From Latrodectus hesperus (taxonomy: Eukaryota > Arthropoda > Arachnida > Araneae > Theridiidae): a stretch of DNA of 64,000 nt. Under the pieces are notes generated by a model. That model was not told the DNA's origin, did no database searches, and saw only the letters and a program-made list of their open reading frames with translations. The stretch is taken from contig CM075850.1 in NCBI GenBank assembly GCA_037975125.1, positions 124,797,057 to 124,861,056 of the forward strand. The letters run 5' to 3'. Of this stretch, positions 10,900 to 23,800 are shown one piece after another (the first letter of the stretch is position 1; each line of letters begins with the position of its first letter). A program made the position numbers and the translations under genes.

Positions 10900-11080
10900 A
10901 GCCTGATACGCACAGCTTTCATGATCAGTTTGGTCACGCAACAATTATTTTTGCACACATGAGTAAATTAAATCGAGACCTACAGTTTTATGTGGATTTC
11001 GAACTACAACAAGCATCCAATCCCTAGGTGAGATTCGAATTCACAACTGTTAAACCGAAGACAGCTGTCAGCTCGGCGTT
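10900..11080 (-). mobile_element. SINE, group C, abutting a tandem repeat
   Basis: The body (TTTGCACACATGAG, AATCGAGACCTACAG) and head (GAGATTCGAATTCACAAC, then CAGCTCGGCG) match group C on the minus strand. Its outer edge CAGCTCGGCG is also the first part of each unit of the 139-bp array that follows. Confidence 0.75.
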
Positions 11081-11766
11081 TTGATGCTCGTATGGCAGCT
11101 TATTCGATAACAGATCCCACTGAAGACCCCATCGGGAGTCAAGATCGTCACTTAATAATTGCGAGATGTTTGACTGCGTTTAAGATTTTTGTTGAAAAAA
11201 TTAAGATCAGCTCGGCGTTTTAATGCTCGTATGGCAGCTTATTCGATAACAGATCCCACTGAAGACCCCATCGGGAGTCAAGATCGTCACTTAATAATTG
11301 CGAGATGTTTGACTGCGTTTAAGATTTTTGTTGAAAAAATTAAGATCAGCTCGGCGTTTTGATGCTCGTATGGCAGCTTATTCGATAACAGATCCCACTG
11401 AAGACCCCATCGGGAGTCAAGATCGTCACTTAATAATTGCGAGATGTTTGACTGCGTTTAAGATTTTTGTTGAAAAAATTAAGATCAGCTCGGCGTTTTG
11501 ATGCTCGTATGGCAGCTTATTCGATAACAGATCCCACTAAAGACCCCATCGGGAGTCAAGATCGTCACTTAATAATTGCGAGATGTTTGACTGCGTTTAA
11601 GATTTTTGTTGAAAAAATTAAGATCAGCTCGGCGTTTTAATGCTCGTATGGCAGCTTATTCGATAACAGATCCCACTGAAGACCCCATCGGGAGTCGAGA
11701 TCGTCACTTAATAATTGCGAGATGTTTGACTGCATTTAAAGATTTTTGTCGAAAAAATTAAGAGAA
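11072..11766. repeat. 139-bp tandem repeat, five copies
   Basis: Unit starts fall at 11072, 11211, 11350, 11489 and 11628, exactly 139 bp apart. Copies differ at only a few bases, for example TTTTGATGC or TTTTAATGC; the last copy is slightly more diverged. Each unit begins with about 10 bp of SINE edge sequence and continues with sequence that must have been the SINE's flank. A 43-codon frame from ATG 11092 to TAA 11221 recurs in each unit, but this is most simply chance. Confidence 0.97.
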
Positions 11767-12611
11767 GCCGAAAATCTGAGATGCAAAAAGCTAAGGAGAA
11801 AAATTTATTTTTTATGAAATTTGATCACAGAATTGAAAGAGGAAAAATGATGATGTTATCTTCTATATTGCACATATACAAATAAGTTAGATTTAAAAAG
11901 ATGCTTTTAAAAGAATATTTAATTTATTATTTAAATTTTTATATTCTTTACAAAATGGAGACTAAATAATTCAAAGAAAATATTCTTTAAGTAATATTTT
12001 ATATTTATTGAATAATAACTTCACTTTTTTGTTAGATAAAGATATTCTTTAGCTTGCTTTCATATAAAAAAAAAACGTCTCAAATTCCTCACTAAAATTT
12101 TGGAAAAATATGTAAGCATTTTAATAATATGATTTATTTATTTTACAATGTGTGTGTGATCTTAGATCGAAAATAATAGTAAATCATAAATTAATTTAAA
12201 CAGTTTTATTTTAACAAGATTAAAAAATAAATAAAGTTCATAAAATATGTGTAATATACCAATTTAAAATTTATTTTATTAATTATCTTGTGTTATACAA
12301 TACAGTTAACTTTCAGAGTTGCTAAATTTTTCTGTTTACTTCTTTGTACTTTTTGAATTCTTTGTACAAGGTATAAAGATATTTTGATTTGATTTACTAT
12401 ATTTTCCATAAGAAATGCTACGGCATTTAAATGTTTTAAAAATTAAAATTTTTGAAAATACTTTTTTGTACCGATATTGTGGTTATGTATGTGTGCTTAA
12501 TTAAATAAGTAAATTTTTCTTTGAATAATTTGTATAAAATGCTAAAATTATAAGAGATAAAGTGATTTTACGGAAAATAAAACTAGTCATAATTGGTTTG
12601 TTTGACTATAA
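11767..12611. other. AT-rich sequence without a recognisable gene
   Basis: Nothing beyond simple AT-rich sequence is visible. Confidence 0.6.
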
Positions 12612-12808
12612 GGGTTCGTTATAGAATCGGGTACCACCTGATTTGGCGATACATTTTGGGGATAAACTTTAATTTCTGGTAATCCTGTTAACCCTTTCTT
12701 TGTATAGCTTTTGTGTAGCGGCCATCTTGTTAATCACATCTTGGTACCTATCTTGGCGTCAAAAATATCGCCAAAGAATCGAGAGATACCCGATTGTAAA
12801 CTTTTACC
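12612..12808. mobile_element. Short dispersed element, possible MITE, copy 1
   Basis: The segment from GGGTTCGTTATAGAATCGGG to CCCGATTGTAAACTTTTACC closely matches 62012-62189 along its whole length, with small indels. The ends contain partly inverted sequence (GAATCGGGT against ACCCGATTG), which suggests a miniature inverted-repeat element. No coding sequence is present. Confidence 0.7.
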
Positions 12809-15051
12809 AACTTTAATTTAGTCAGGATTTGGTAAATTTCTTTTTATTCAGATACTGAAAATAAAGATTTTGAAGGTTTTGCATAAATTATAATTTTCTG
12901 CAATAACTTTTGTAAAACTTAAAACCTTTTCATTCAATTTAACACTTCGTTGCCACGACATTCTTCATAACATTGTAAGAATATGCATATCGATTTTATT
13001 GAGTAAATATAATTTTAATCGTGAACACAAACATATTTCTCAGTTTTTATTTATTATTGAGCTATACTTTCATTTTATACATTTTTCTTAATTGATGTGC
13101 TATTCGTAATGAAACACAAGCTAAGATGTTGCGAATTTTGGTGTTCACGCGCAATTTACTAGCGTTTATGCTGAGGCGAAGAATCTGCGCAATTTTTAAA
13201 TGGATCAAAATATTTTCCTCAAATGCAAAGTTTATGCTGATGCAAACTTTCTTCTGGAAATCGAGGCAAATTAAGTAACATAAAGATTAAATTAAAGTTA
13301 CAAAATTGAAAAATGAAATGATTTTCGTTAAAATTTGTATGTTGAAAAGTGAAACATATTAAATATTGTATATTGGATTTTTTTATTGTTTGAGTATAAA
13401 AAATACTATGCAAAAAATTATGTAAAATTATATAAAAAATATTATATAATATTATATTTAATAAAATATTATTTACTTTATAAAAATGATTCATGTTTTT
13501 GGTATTTACCGGATATTCGATTAAAATAAGTTCTGTTATTTGAATATCTGGAAAATAGCTTTAAAAGTATTTTAAAAAAATATTTCCAATTCTTTTCAAT
13601 AAAACAAATTTAAGGAATAAAATATGTATTTTATTTTTTGTATAGTTTCTTTATATTTTAATAAAGATTATGATACATGCTTCTATTAAAATATTCTCTG
13701 AATAACTGAAAACACATTTTAAGTCAGTAAATGATATCAATTATCAATAAAATCAAAACTGTGGACAACTACGTAATACGTAATAGCTTTTCCTGAGTTC
13801 TAGGAATATAATGTGAAATCAGGGATAAAAACTTTTTAACTTCTTTTTTAAAAATGGAACATTTAACCTCATTATTATCAGTAAATATTTTCTTAAATCT
13901 TAGTCTAAGTAAACCAATTCTTTTCAATGTAAATTTAAAGTAATGCAGACTTTTTACCCACGCTATATTATTGTATTACAGTAATAACCTATTTTAAGTT
14001 TTTATAATTAGATATTAAATTAGGATTGATATAATTTATAATTTGAATGCTGCCACTTCATGTTATCGTATTTCTATATAACGAATTCAAAATAAGAATT
14101 CGATATAAATAAAAAAATATGAGTAATAAGTTAAGAGCCACAGATGAAATTTTTGCATTCTCTGAATTCACTGCTCGATGTTGTATGCACTTGCTTGTGA
14201 TTAGAATTACATAAAAACTCAATATAACCTAATCTATTCTTATTTATAGAAAATTCAATGCACATTATCATTAACATTTTAAATGTAAGAGAATTACAAA
14301 TAGCAAAATAATTTAATAATTCGAATTTTTTAAGTAACATTATGACGTAAGAATCTGATAATTTTTATATAGTTTGCGTTCATCACCAAATGACTAAATG
14401 CTGCATTCCTTAGGTGAAGTGGGTTAGAAACTAATAGAAAATCTGCGCGAATTCATTGAAGAAAAATTCAAATATTAACATTTATGGTGTGCATTTTTGA
14501 TATTTAGAATTAGGTATGGAAGAATTCAATATTTTTAATCCCTCAACACACACACACAAAATATTAGAACAATATATCATTTGCTAAAAATTAGATAATT
14601 TGCACATTAATTGCACTCACCGCTAAATGCTGTAGTCTTTAGGTAAGAAAATAATAGAAAATAAATAAAAATTTAGCTTTTCTAGAGTTAAATGATAATT
14701 TAGTACATCATTTAGTACTCCAAGTACTGAATACATGATAATACAGTTTGATAGTTTCCATCGACAATCTAATTACTAGAATAATAACACATGTTAAAAG
14801 ATTTTGATGTTTGCTTTTGCAACTATTTGTTGAAGTTTTTGCCATCAGTTTTGAAATCTGACATAGAATAAATACTATTATTATATTGCAGAATAAAGTA
14901 AATACTTAAGTATACAGAATATAATTTGTAATTTTTGCAAATTTGACGTAATTTTTTCTTGTTTTATTTTCTGTGCGTTTCGAATTAGTTCTAGTGATTC
15001 ATTTATATGTTTTATACACTGTTTTTGTATTCTTCGTAGTGTGGATGATCG
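12809..15051. other. AT-rich sequence without a recognisable gene
   Basis: Open frames here (13219-13494, 14131-14340, 14881-15087) are low-complexity I/N/F/K-rich or run into a SINE. None shows domain-like character. A stretch of about (AC)8 lies near 14546. Confidence 0.6.
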
Positions 15052-15231
15052 TTTTTTGGTTTGTCGCTCAACGGTCATTTTTTGCACACCAGGGCTAATT
15101 AGATCAGGGACCTACGGTTTAAAGTGGATTCCGCGAACCACTACAAACATCCATGCCCAAGGTGGGATTCAAACGCACGAACTGTTGAACCGAAGGCAAG
15201 AGCGCTAACCATTCGGCTGCCAGATAGGCGT
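15052..15231 (-). mobile_element. SINE, group C, with target-site duplication
   Basis: The minus-strand copy has the head CTGGCAGCCGAATGGTTAGC, an altered B box TTTGAATCCCACC (from GGTGGGATTCAAACG), and the tail AAAATGACCGTTGAGCGACA. A 9-bp direct repeat TGTGGATGA (15040-15048 and 15234-15242) brackets it. The neighbouring bases also match partly, so the duplication may be up to 13 bp. Confidence 0.88.
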
Positions 15232-15242
15232 AATGTGGATGA

Positions 15243-16749
15243 AATTAAAACAAATATTCCCTTTTCTTGAATAAATGACTTTATTATCAATGAAACAATG
15301 TAAGTTTAACAAAATAAATTAGTAATAATTACAAAAATTTAATAATAGTAACATAAAATATCAGATTAACTGGAAATATATATATAATACTTGATTAAAA
15401 AGTAATTTGCAGTTATAGATGCAAATGTTTTTAAAGTTTTGTTTTGACTTTAAAGATTTCATAGTCATTGAATAAAAATTTAAATTTGAAAAAAAATATT
15501 ATGTACATTCAATATTAATATGCGGACATTAAACATAGTAATAATTAATTGATTTAGCATATTTAAGCGAATATAGCATTCAATTTTTTTAATCAAAAAG
15601 ATAAAAATCAAATGATATCCGGCAACATTTTATAATGATTGATTCAAATAAAGTGAAACGATTTTGCGTTTTGTTCTTTCTTCATATTTCTGAAGAAACA
15701 TCAGATTTCCTTATTGGTTAATTCATTATTAATTATTAAATATTTTATTAATAAACAAAAATTGAACTGAGATTTATAAAACTTAAATTATAATTTCTTC
15801 AAAATATCCAATAATAGTGTGGGAGGAAAGGAAATATGTATCGTTATTTAAAAAGGTTTAATTCTCATAAATAAATATCATATATATAATTAAAAAAGAA
15901 AACTTACTTTAATTTTGTTATATATTTATAATAATTTATATTTAAATGAGAAATTTAAGAGAATTAAGGAAAATATTAAAGAAAAGAACAATATGTGTGT
16001 ATGTAACACTATACGGTTTTCTTATATTAGTTTGAAATTATGACATTTGTTATTCTTTTAGCAGTATTTATTAACTATTATTTTTACTGGCGAGTGAAAA
16101 AATGTCACCTTTAGTAAAACTACACTATCAACTTTGGTAAAATGTTTTTGGATAGCACATTATTTCATATTAAATTGCTTTTGTGTGTGTTTAAGAGTTT
16201 CAATAAATTACTTAAACTATACATAGAATTCTTTTGAACTTACTTAAGGATTTGTAGTTTTTAAAGATTGTATTCTTTACTTGACAGATTCACTATTTAA
16301 ATCACTTTCAGCAAAAACCATTTTGTAAAGTTCAGGTCAAACTCGTGACAAAGATTCCGCGTGAACATTTCTTGAAATAGCCCCAACGGATTCCTTATTT
16401 TGCTCTGAATGTGTTTTCGTGGGAATCGTTATTGGTACTTAGAAGCCAAAAAAGTCACAAATCACTTTCCAGATCATGATATGGTAAGATCCCTATCACT
16501 ATTCCAAAAAGTATTAGCCATCTCGTACTTATGTTTAAAACAATATAATTACTAGTTACTAATATTTGTTAATTATATTATTATTTATATTTGTACCATA
16601 TATTTTAAAAATAGTGTTATAATAGTGTCAATAAAGAATAAATAATATTCTAATCAGTGTGAAATATTTTTTCAAAATTATAAAAGTTTTTCTCTAGAAG
16701 AATATCAAAATATAATTTACATATAACGGATAATTTAATAATAATTTGT
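15243..16749. other. AT-rich sequence without a recognisable gene
   Basis: No supported open frame, RNA gene or clear repeat is visible. Confidence 0.6.
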
Positions 16750-16925
16750 ATTTCCCCGAGAAAACGGTGAAAACTGTTCTTCAGTTCAAGAGTTTTGAGG
16801 TTCAATTCTCACTTCAGATTTGGATGCTTGCAGTGATTGGGATTCCACTTTAAACTGTAGATCTTTGTCTAATCAGCTCTCGGGGGCAAAAAATTTGCTT
16901 TGAGTGATAAACAAACCAACCATAA
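16750..16925 (+). mobile_element. Degenerate SINE, group C
   Basis: TTGAGGTTCAATTCTCACTTC resembles the B box region. GATTGGGATTCCACTTTAAAC and TCTAATCAGCTCTCGGGGGC match the body, and a tail with ATAAACAAACCAACC matches the AAACC-rich tail of other copies. Confidence 0.7.
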
Positions 16926-17486
16926 TTTAAAAATATGAATCTAATAAAATATTCAACGTATTATGAAATGTTTGTTTACATTTTTATATAGAATTAACTT
17001 AGCAAATGGTAATTTAGATACGATAAAAGTACACATTAAAGCTCAATCAACTTCAAGGAACTTTGCTCATTTTATTTGAAAGTATTTTACTGCATAAGTC
17101 ATAATGTTTCACAAAATTTCTTCCATAAATTATTATATGGAGTCATATATTTTCAAATTTATTAGCAAACCATTTGCATACTTAGTACTAATCAGAACAG
17201 CTTATTATCATTTTATTATAAATCTTAGCTAATAAATTTTTTTCTTGCAACCAACTGGTGAAAAGTTTCCTCACGAACTACAAAATTACATGATTTTATG
17301 GAGGAAATAAAGCCGTGTGCGATTTTTATTACTTAACAAAAACCTACAATTACATACCTTGTTATAAAAGTAATTAAATAATAAATAAAATAAAGGAATA
17401 ATACACATTAACAACGTTACAGTAAAAGTTTATCAGGAAAAGAAAAAAACATTTAAGAATCAATTTAAGTATCGATATTAACTTAC

Positions 17487-17756
17487 GGAGATAGTGAAGG
17501 CCTTTTTTTTGTAGTCACTAAGACATTTTTAAGTGTTGTGAGAAATCAGAGAAAAGAGGAAGAAAAAAAAAATCAGCTATTGACAGTCCCGGGGTTAAAA
17601 ACCGCTTGCTTCTGTGGTATGTTTGAGACCAGTCTGGTGGCAACGGAGCAGCGGGAAGCATCGTTTCCAACTGACGTCTGCCTTTTGGTCGAGTTATTTG
17701 CAGACCAAACATAGTCTGCTACAAACTTTCACCCTTTGCAATAACAATGGCTGACT
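17487..17756 (-). other. Candidate first exon of a minus-strand gene
   Basis: The minus strand shows an arthropod initiator-like TCAGTC (A at about 17756) in a locally GC-richer segment. About 270 bp further on there is a perfect GTAAGT donor (complement of ACTTAC, 17481-17486) after CACTATCTCC. An ATG frame of 64 codons (17712-17518) lies wholly inside the exon and ends 31 bp before the donor, so it would be an upstream frame or chance. No TATA box stands out at -30. I could not identify a matching acceptor exon toward lower coordinates. Alternatives are an unspliced regulatory island or chance. Confidence 0.3.
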
Positions 17757-18880
17757 GACTGCAACTGTACCCCATTGGACTTTTAAATCTTAATGATGGG
17801 CACTTCCCGTTGGAGGGCGCTAAGTTTTTATGAAAAATTCGCGCTGTTGTTGGAATAATTTCATTCAGTATTCATACCCTCTATGCGTGTTTGGGATTCT
17901 GTTTTAAAAATGTTAATTTGTAAATTAAAAGTAGATTGTAAAGAGTACCTAATTATTTTAAAGATGAATTAAAATAATTATTAAGGTAAGCGTTAATCTG
18001 TAAAATATAAATCTAATAAATTAAATAATTGGCAGTGGAAAATTCAATAGATTTTTTTCCCATGCAGTATTCGTTTCAGTAAAATCATTTGCAGAATCGT
18101 TTCTGTAAAATGAATGCAATTTTCATGATATTTTGTGAACTCCATAAGAATAAATTTGAGCATAGTTGCTGTGAATTGAAAAATATTTCATTCATTCTAA
18201 TAATTGAAAAAGAGCCTGCTAAATTAGGTTATAATCATAGTCACCGGAAAATTATTCAAATTTCGGGGAAATTAATTTTAGTGTGTGAATTTTTAATGTT
18301 GAAATATCAAACATAAATATAGTATAAACAAATATATCAAAATCTGTAAAATATTGATTTATTTTTGTTAATAATTTGAAATTATGAAATATTTCGCACT
18401 TCTATAACTATAATAAATTAAACTGTTCGATTCGATGAATAATTTCATGTCTTTGAGGTAAGTTAAAAAGTATCCTTTCAAGCATTAAAAACTAAACAAA
18501 AAAGGAGACTTTTTAATGCACCTAATCCAATTTTTTTTAAACTCTTTTATATATTGTGGGGAAAACTTTTTTCAGATAAAAATTTAATAAAATTTCTTAA
18601 AATTTCTGAAATATAATATAATTATAAGTAAAACATAAAACATATTTGGTTACAAAAGAGTTGGATAAAATGTCAGCATGAAAATTAACATTTAGTTTAC
18701 ATTAAAATAGACTTTTGTGTTTGTATAATTTCATACCTAAAAAACTGAGCCATCCACAGACTTTAATTTATACGAAATCATAACGCAAACGTGTTCCATA
18801 AATCAAGCAATGATTTTTTCGTCAAATACAATCCTAAATTAATAAAAAGTAATATAAAATCACAGTTTCTAATATTATAG
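17757..18880. other. AT-rich sequence; GC-richer edge at 17757-17880
   Basis: Positions 17757-17880 continue the less AT-biased island (GGGCACTTCCCGTTGGAGGG) and could be promoter sequence for the candidate exon on the minus strand. The rest is plain AT-rich sequence. The 75-codon frame at 18089-18316 shows no recognisable family. Confidence 0.5.
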
Positions 18881-19126
18881 GCTTTAAAGTATAAACAATG
18901 ATATATAATATATATATATATATAAATGTATGTACAGAAAACCATTACACCAACTTTGTACAGATACTATAAAACTTGAAAGAAATATATAAAACATCTT
19001 TAAAATAACTTTTATTAGAAATATATGCCTAAAAGTTATATTTCCCCTATTTTTGAATCCAAACATTTTTTCGTTGATTAGGTAAGTTAGATCATCACAC
19101 TACGTTACCAATAATCTACTTCAGGC

Positions 19127-20655
19127 GACCAAAACTATTAAACACATATAACAACCTAATAATTTTGAACGGTGGTCAGATCAACAAAAACCATTAAAAC
19201 ACATTTAACCGTCTAATAATTTTGAACCGTGGACAGATCGACCAAAACCATCAAAACACATTTAACCGTCTTATAATTTTGAACCGTGGACAGATCGACT
19301 CAAACCATTAAAACATAATTAACTACCTAATAATTTTGAACCGTGGTCAGATCGACCAAAACCATTGAAACACATTTAACCTCCTAATAATTTTGAACCG
19401 TGGTCAGATCGACCAAAACCATTAAAACACATTTAACCGTCTAATAATTTTGAACCGTGGACAGATCGACTCAAAGCCATTAAAACACATTTAACCGCCT
19501 AATAATTTTGAACCGGTGTCAGATCGACCAAAACCATTGAAACACATTTAACCTCCTAATAATTTTGAACGGTGGGCAGATCGACCAAAGCCATTAAAAC
19601 ACATTTAACCGCCTAATAATTTTGAACCGTGATCAGATCGTCCAAAATCATTAAAACACATTTAACCGCCTAATAATTTTGAACCGTGATCAGATCATCC
19701 AAAATCATTAAAACACATTTAACCGTCTAATAATTTTGAACCGTGGACATATCGACTCAAACCATTAAAACACATTTAACCGCCTAATAATTTTGAACCG
19801 GTGTCAGATCGACCAAAACCATTGAAACACATTTAACCTCCTAATAATTTTGAACGGTGGGCAGATCGACCAAAGCCATTAAAACACATTTAACCGCCTA
19901 ATAATTTTGAACCGTGATCAGATCGTCCAAAATCATTAAAACACATTTAACCGCCTAATAATTTTGAACCGTGATCAGATCATCCAAAATCATTAAAACA
20001 CATTTAACCGTCTAATAATTTTGAACCGTGGACAGATCGACTCAAACCATTAAAACACATTTAACCGCCTAATAATTTTGAACCGGTGTCAGATCGACCA
20101 AAACCATTGAAACACATTTAACCTCCTAATAATTTTGAACGGTGGGTAGATCGACCAAAGCCATTAAAACACATTTAACCGCCTAATAATTTTGAACGGT
20201 GGGCAGATCGACCAAAACCATTAAACACATTTAACCTCCTAATAATTTTGAACGGTGGGCAGATCGACCAAAGCCATTGAAACACATTTAACCTCCTAAT
20301 AATTTTGAACGGTGGACAGATCGGCCAGCCATTAAAACACATTTAACCGCCTAATAATTTTGAACCGTGGGCAGATCGACCAAAACCATTAAAACACATT
20401 TAACCTCCTAATAATTTTGAACCGTGGTCAGATCGACCAAAACCATTAAAATACATTTAACCTCCTAATAATTTTGAACCGTGGTCAGATCGACCAAAAC
20501 CATCAAAACACATTTAACCGCCTAATAATTTTGAATCGTGGGCAGATCAACCAAAACCATCAAAACACATTTAACCTCCTAATAATTTTGAACCGTGGTC
20601 AGATCGACCAAAACCATCAAAACACATTTAACCGCCTAATAATTTTGAACCACGA
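19127..20655. repeat. 57-bp satellite array (about 26-27 monomers) with a higher-order repeat
   Basis: Monomers of 57 bp carry CATTAAAACACATTTAACC, then TAATAATTTTGAACCGTGG and CAGATCGACC. They follow one another without interruption; TTTTGAAC recurs at 19220, 19277 and 19334. Between about 19439 and 20180 the variants recur in a fixed order with a period of five monomers (285-286 bp): starts at 19439, 19725 and 20010. Because 57 is a multiple of three, open frames such as 20474-20665 arise by repetition of a 19-residue peptide and are not genes. Confidence 0.97.
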
Positions 20656-22311
20656 ACAAGAGTGAGTTAGCAACTTCTTCTTTATGCCACACAAGAGGGA
20701 CATTAAATTCTACTTAATTTTTCTCGTAAATAGGCCATCGTAGCAGGACGATTTTCTCTTGGATCAAGTATCGAACAAGCTACCTCTCAAACGGCGCATT
20801 TTCCCATTAGGCTTTGGTTTATTATTTTAAGAATATTGCACGGAACATTGAGTGCAAAGATTTGAAATAATTATAGTTTCATGAGAAATTTTCTTCCTTC
20901 GATTAGATTTTTTGATTCTTGCATTGAAAAAAAATTTCATTTCCTTGAGTCCTATGATAAATTTTCTCATCATATCTTAGTAAATTCTCTCATCAAATAT
21001 ACAAATCTTGATTTAATTTTTTAAAAAAGCCCATGAAGTTTAGATTAAAATAAATACTTTTCAATATTTGGTATAAGTTAAATGGATTGAAGTCATTTGG
21101 GGTAATAACTGTATGTGTGGGAATCGAGGCAATGGTCTGTGAAAAGTATGCTTTTGACATAATTTTTAAATAAGAAATAAATTGATTTGGTATTGTGGCA
21201 TTGTAATTTCTCTGATCATTTCATGAAATCAATATGGTTACGGAATTAAATCCAAATGTGTGCTCTTTCTCAAACAAAATAATAAGACTCTTTGCTGTTT
21301 TCATTAGCATATTTACAATTACAATAGAGTCTCGTTTTTACGAACTACTAAAATAGTTTTTAAAATCGAATTTCCTGAAATAGAAAAATAAGTGTTGGGT
21401 TTAAAAAATTTTTTTTCAATTCTTATTTTTAATAATTCTTATTTCTATATTAGTGATGAAAACATCGACCAAAATAATTCCCTTTTTTATGTTTCAAACA
21501 ACAATTTCCATTTTTTTCCGAAGTGGGAAAGTTGTTATATTCAAAATAGTAAATACCACAATCTTGTTAGCTAATGATCTTGCTTCATGCTTAACATTTA
21601 CAATCTTATTCATTATATTCTCAACAATTTATCCATCTGGTTCTACTTACGTACAAATTACATTTGAGAATATATTAAAATATTTCTGAAATTAAATTTC
21701 GGTCAGCAAAATTAAAGCACAGAAAGATTTTCGAGCAACACCACTATCACATGACCATATAAATGTACAAGAAGCAGGACACAGAAGCACTACTAGCCTT
21801 CGGTGTCTATTAAATTAATAAATGAGGTAATGTGTAAAATCGCCAATTTTTTATTAACAATTAGAGAAATAGGAAATTTACTTAAAATGTAATTTTTTAT
21901 TGGGTGGGTTCTCAACATCTTCTAACATGAAAGCACCTCTCCTTAACTGTTTAAAGTAATCAAAAAAAAATATTTTATAAAAAATTAATATCTTAGTCAC
22001 TAAGTAAATCTTTTAAATAATTTTAAATTTCATAAGTAATTCTCAGATAATTGAATATCAAGTTGAAAAAAAAGTTAATTGCCATAAATCTTTATTTGCA
22101 ACAAATAAAAAATTTTTTTCTTAATTCAATACACTTTAAAATATTCGGTTTCTTTAGAAATGCAGGCTGATTAATTAATTAAAAGGATAATTTCTACTTA
22201 TTTTTCTAAAAAAAATAAATTTTCTTTTCATTTAAATAACTTGATAAATTATTAAGTAATTGAAAATATATTTGTAACTTTTATTTTCTAAAAAGTGTAA
22301 CGAATTTAATT
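20656..22311. other. Unique AT-rich sequence
   Basis: Positions 20670-20820 are somewhat less AT-rich (GCCATCGTAGCAGGACG). No gene or repeat could be supported; the frames at 21392-21689 look like chance. Confidence 0.55.
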
Positions 22312-22452
22312 CCTCCATCTTAAGTGGTATTGATTCGAATCTTACTTCAGGACGTAAGCATTTTTAGTGGTTCACAGTCCACTTTAAACTAAGGGTTCCG
22401 ATCTAATTAGTCCCACTAGTACAAAAAATGATTCTCTGTTGGACGATAAAAA
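22312..22452 (+). mobile_element. Degenerate SINE, group C
   Basis: GATTCGAATCTTACTTCAGG is a B-box region. TTTTTAGTGGTTCACAGTCC, ACTTTAAACTAAGGG and TCTAATTAGTCCCAC follow the group C body in order. Confidence 0.7.
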
Positions 22453-23260
22453 ATGAAACTACTTTAAATTACAGAATTTTCTTTTTTAATTAAATAAAAG
22501 TTCTTAAGCAAATGAGTAATTTACTGAAATTCCCTCTCATATTTTTAATGTATGATTAATTTTTTTATTGAATTAAGTTTTTTTTTATCAAATCAGTGAG
22601 TAAATGAAAATATAATCAGTATTCCTGTTATTGCAGAAAAATTAATATTTGTTTTAATTAACACAAATTTTATAACTAAATTATTAATTACTTAAAAAAT
22701 GTCTTACTTTATACAAACGCTTATTTTTTAAAAATATAATTTTCGATTTTTTTAAAATTTTAATAATTAATATAAACATTAATCAATTGAAAATTTAACT
22801 TTAAGTCGTTTACTTTAAATGCGTGATTTCCATTTACGGCAATGTTTTCTTATTTTAGAGTTCATATTTTAAGAAATTTATAGTAAACTTGTAAATGCTA
22901 GTTATTTATCTATTAAGTATTCATATATTCAGTTACCTTTCATAAATATGCTACATTCACCTTTTTCTCAAAAAACATTTGACTTAACTTTATTTGATTA
23001 AGATTGATCATTGAAAATACTTTTGGAAAAATTATAAAAAAAATAATTACGGAAGAAAATTAAAATTGAATATATGATGATTTTTTTTTGTTTTACGTAA
23101 TTTCAAATTCCTTAAATAAAAATTAGTAAAAACAAAAAAATTGTATAATAGTACTTCCTCTCCTCTTTAAAAAAATTTTCAGAAGTGAAAGTATTTTATG
23201 AATTAGTCATTAATGTATGCATCATATGATGAGTAAACTAAATTAAACTCAGTTTTAAGT
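22453..23260. other. AT-rich sequence without a recognisable gene
   Basis: Very AT-rich; no coding sequence or repeat could be supported. Confidence 0.6.
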
Positions 23261-23261
23261 T

Positions 23262-23515
23262 CAGTTGTCCTCGTGGGGCTGTCGTGCCCCACGGGGCCAA
23301 GTTCTACAGTACCTGTATCTCTTTGATCGATTGAGGACCTTGAGGGGCGAAGCAATGTTTCGGTTAGGTGATCAGCCTAAACGGAAAATCCCCAATGTTT
23401 AGCTCCCAAGCATGCTTGGTATTCAGATTTAACGGCCCACTGAAGGGACGAACGGATGAGTAGACATTATCTATTCCGAGGATCGAACCCCGAACCTTGA
23501 TTAAAAGTCACATTT
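23262..23515 (-). mobile_element. SINE-like element, group E
   Basis: On the minus strand the B-box-like GGTTCGGGGTTCGATCCTCG (near 23485) begins a body with the complements of AAGCATGCTTGGTATTCAG and GGTGATCAGCCTAAACG. The same motifs in the same order occur at 58405-58670 (minus) and partly at 56745-57005 (plus). The far end contains CTCGTGGGGCTGTCGTGCCC. Confidence 0.65.
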
Positions 23516-23648
23516 AGATATTTACATGTAATCTTGGTATTTTGTAAAGGTAAAAAATAATAAGCAAGGTATAAACTGTATGTGAAAAACACAGGCTTGT
23601 AGCTTTTGGAGGCGCTAACATACAACCACAGTGTTTATTATAATGAGT

Positions 23649-23683
23649 AATAATAATAATAATAATAATAATATATATATATA
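23649..23683. repeat. (AAT)n/(AT)n microsatellite
   Basis: About eight AAT units run directly into a short AT run. Confidence 0.9.
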
Positions 23684-23800
23684 GCGACAATTGAAATCAT
23701 AATAATATTCAAATATTTCTTATTCTGTTTAACTGATTAAATATAATGTATATTGAAAGTTGTCTTACTCTAGATTCAAACCTAACTAAATAAACTAAAA

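Noticed and set aside
19127..20655. CRISPR-like array
   Set aside because: There are no unique spacers; the repeats are head-to-tail satellite monomers in eukaryotic sequence.
20474..20665. 63-codon frame with a 19-residue repeat
   Set aside because: It is a by-product of the 57-bp satellite, whose length is a multiple of three; the same peptide repeats with satellite variants.
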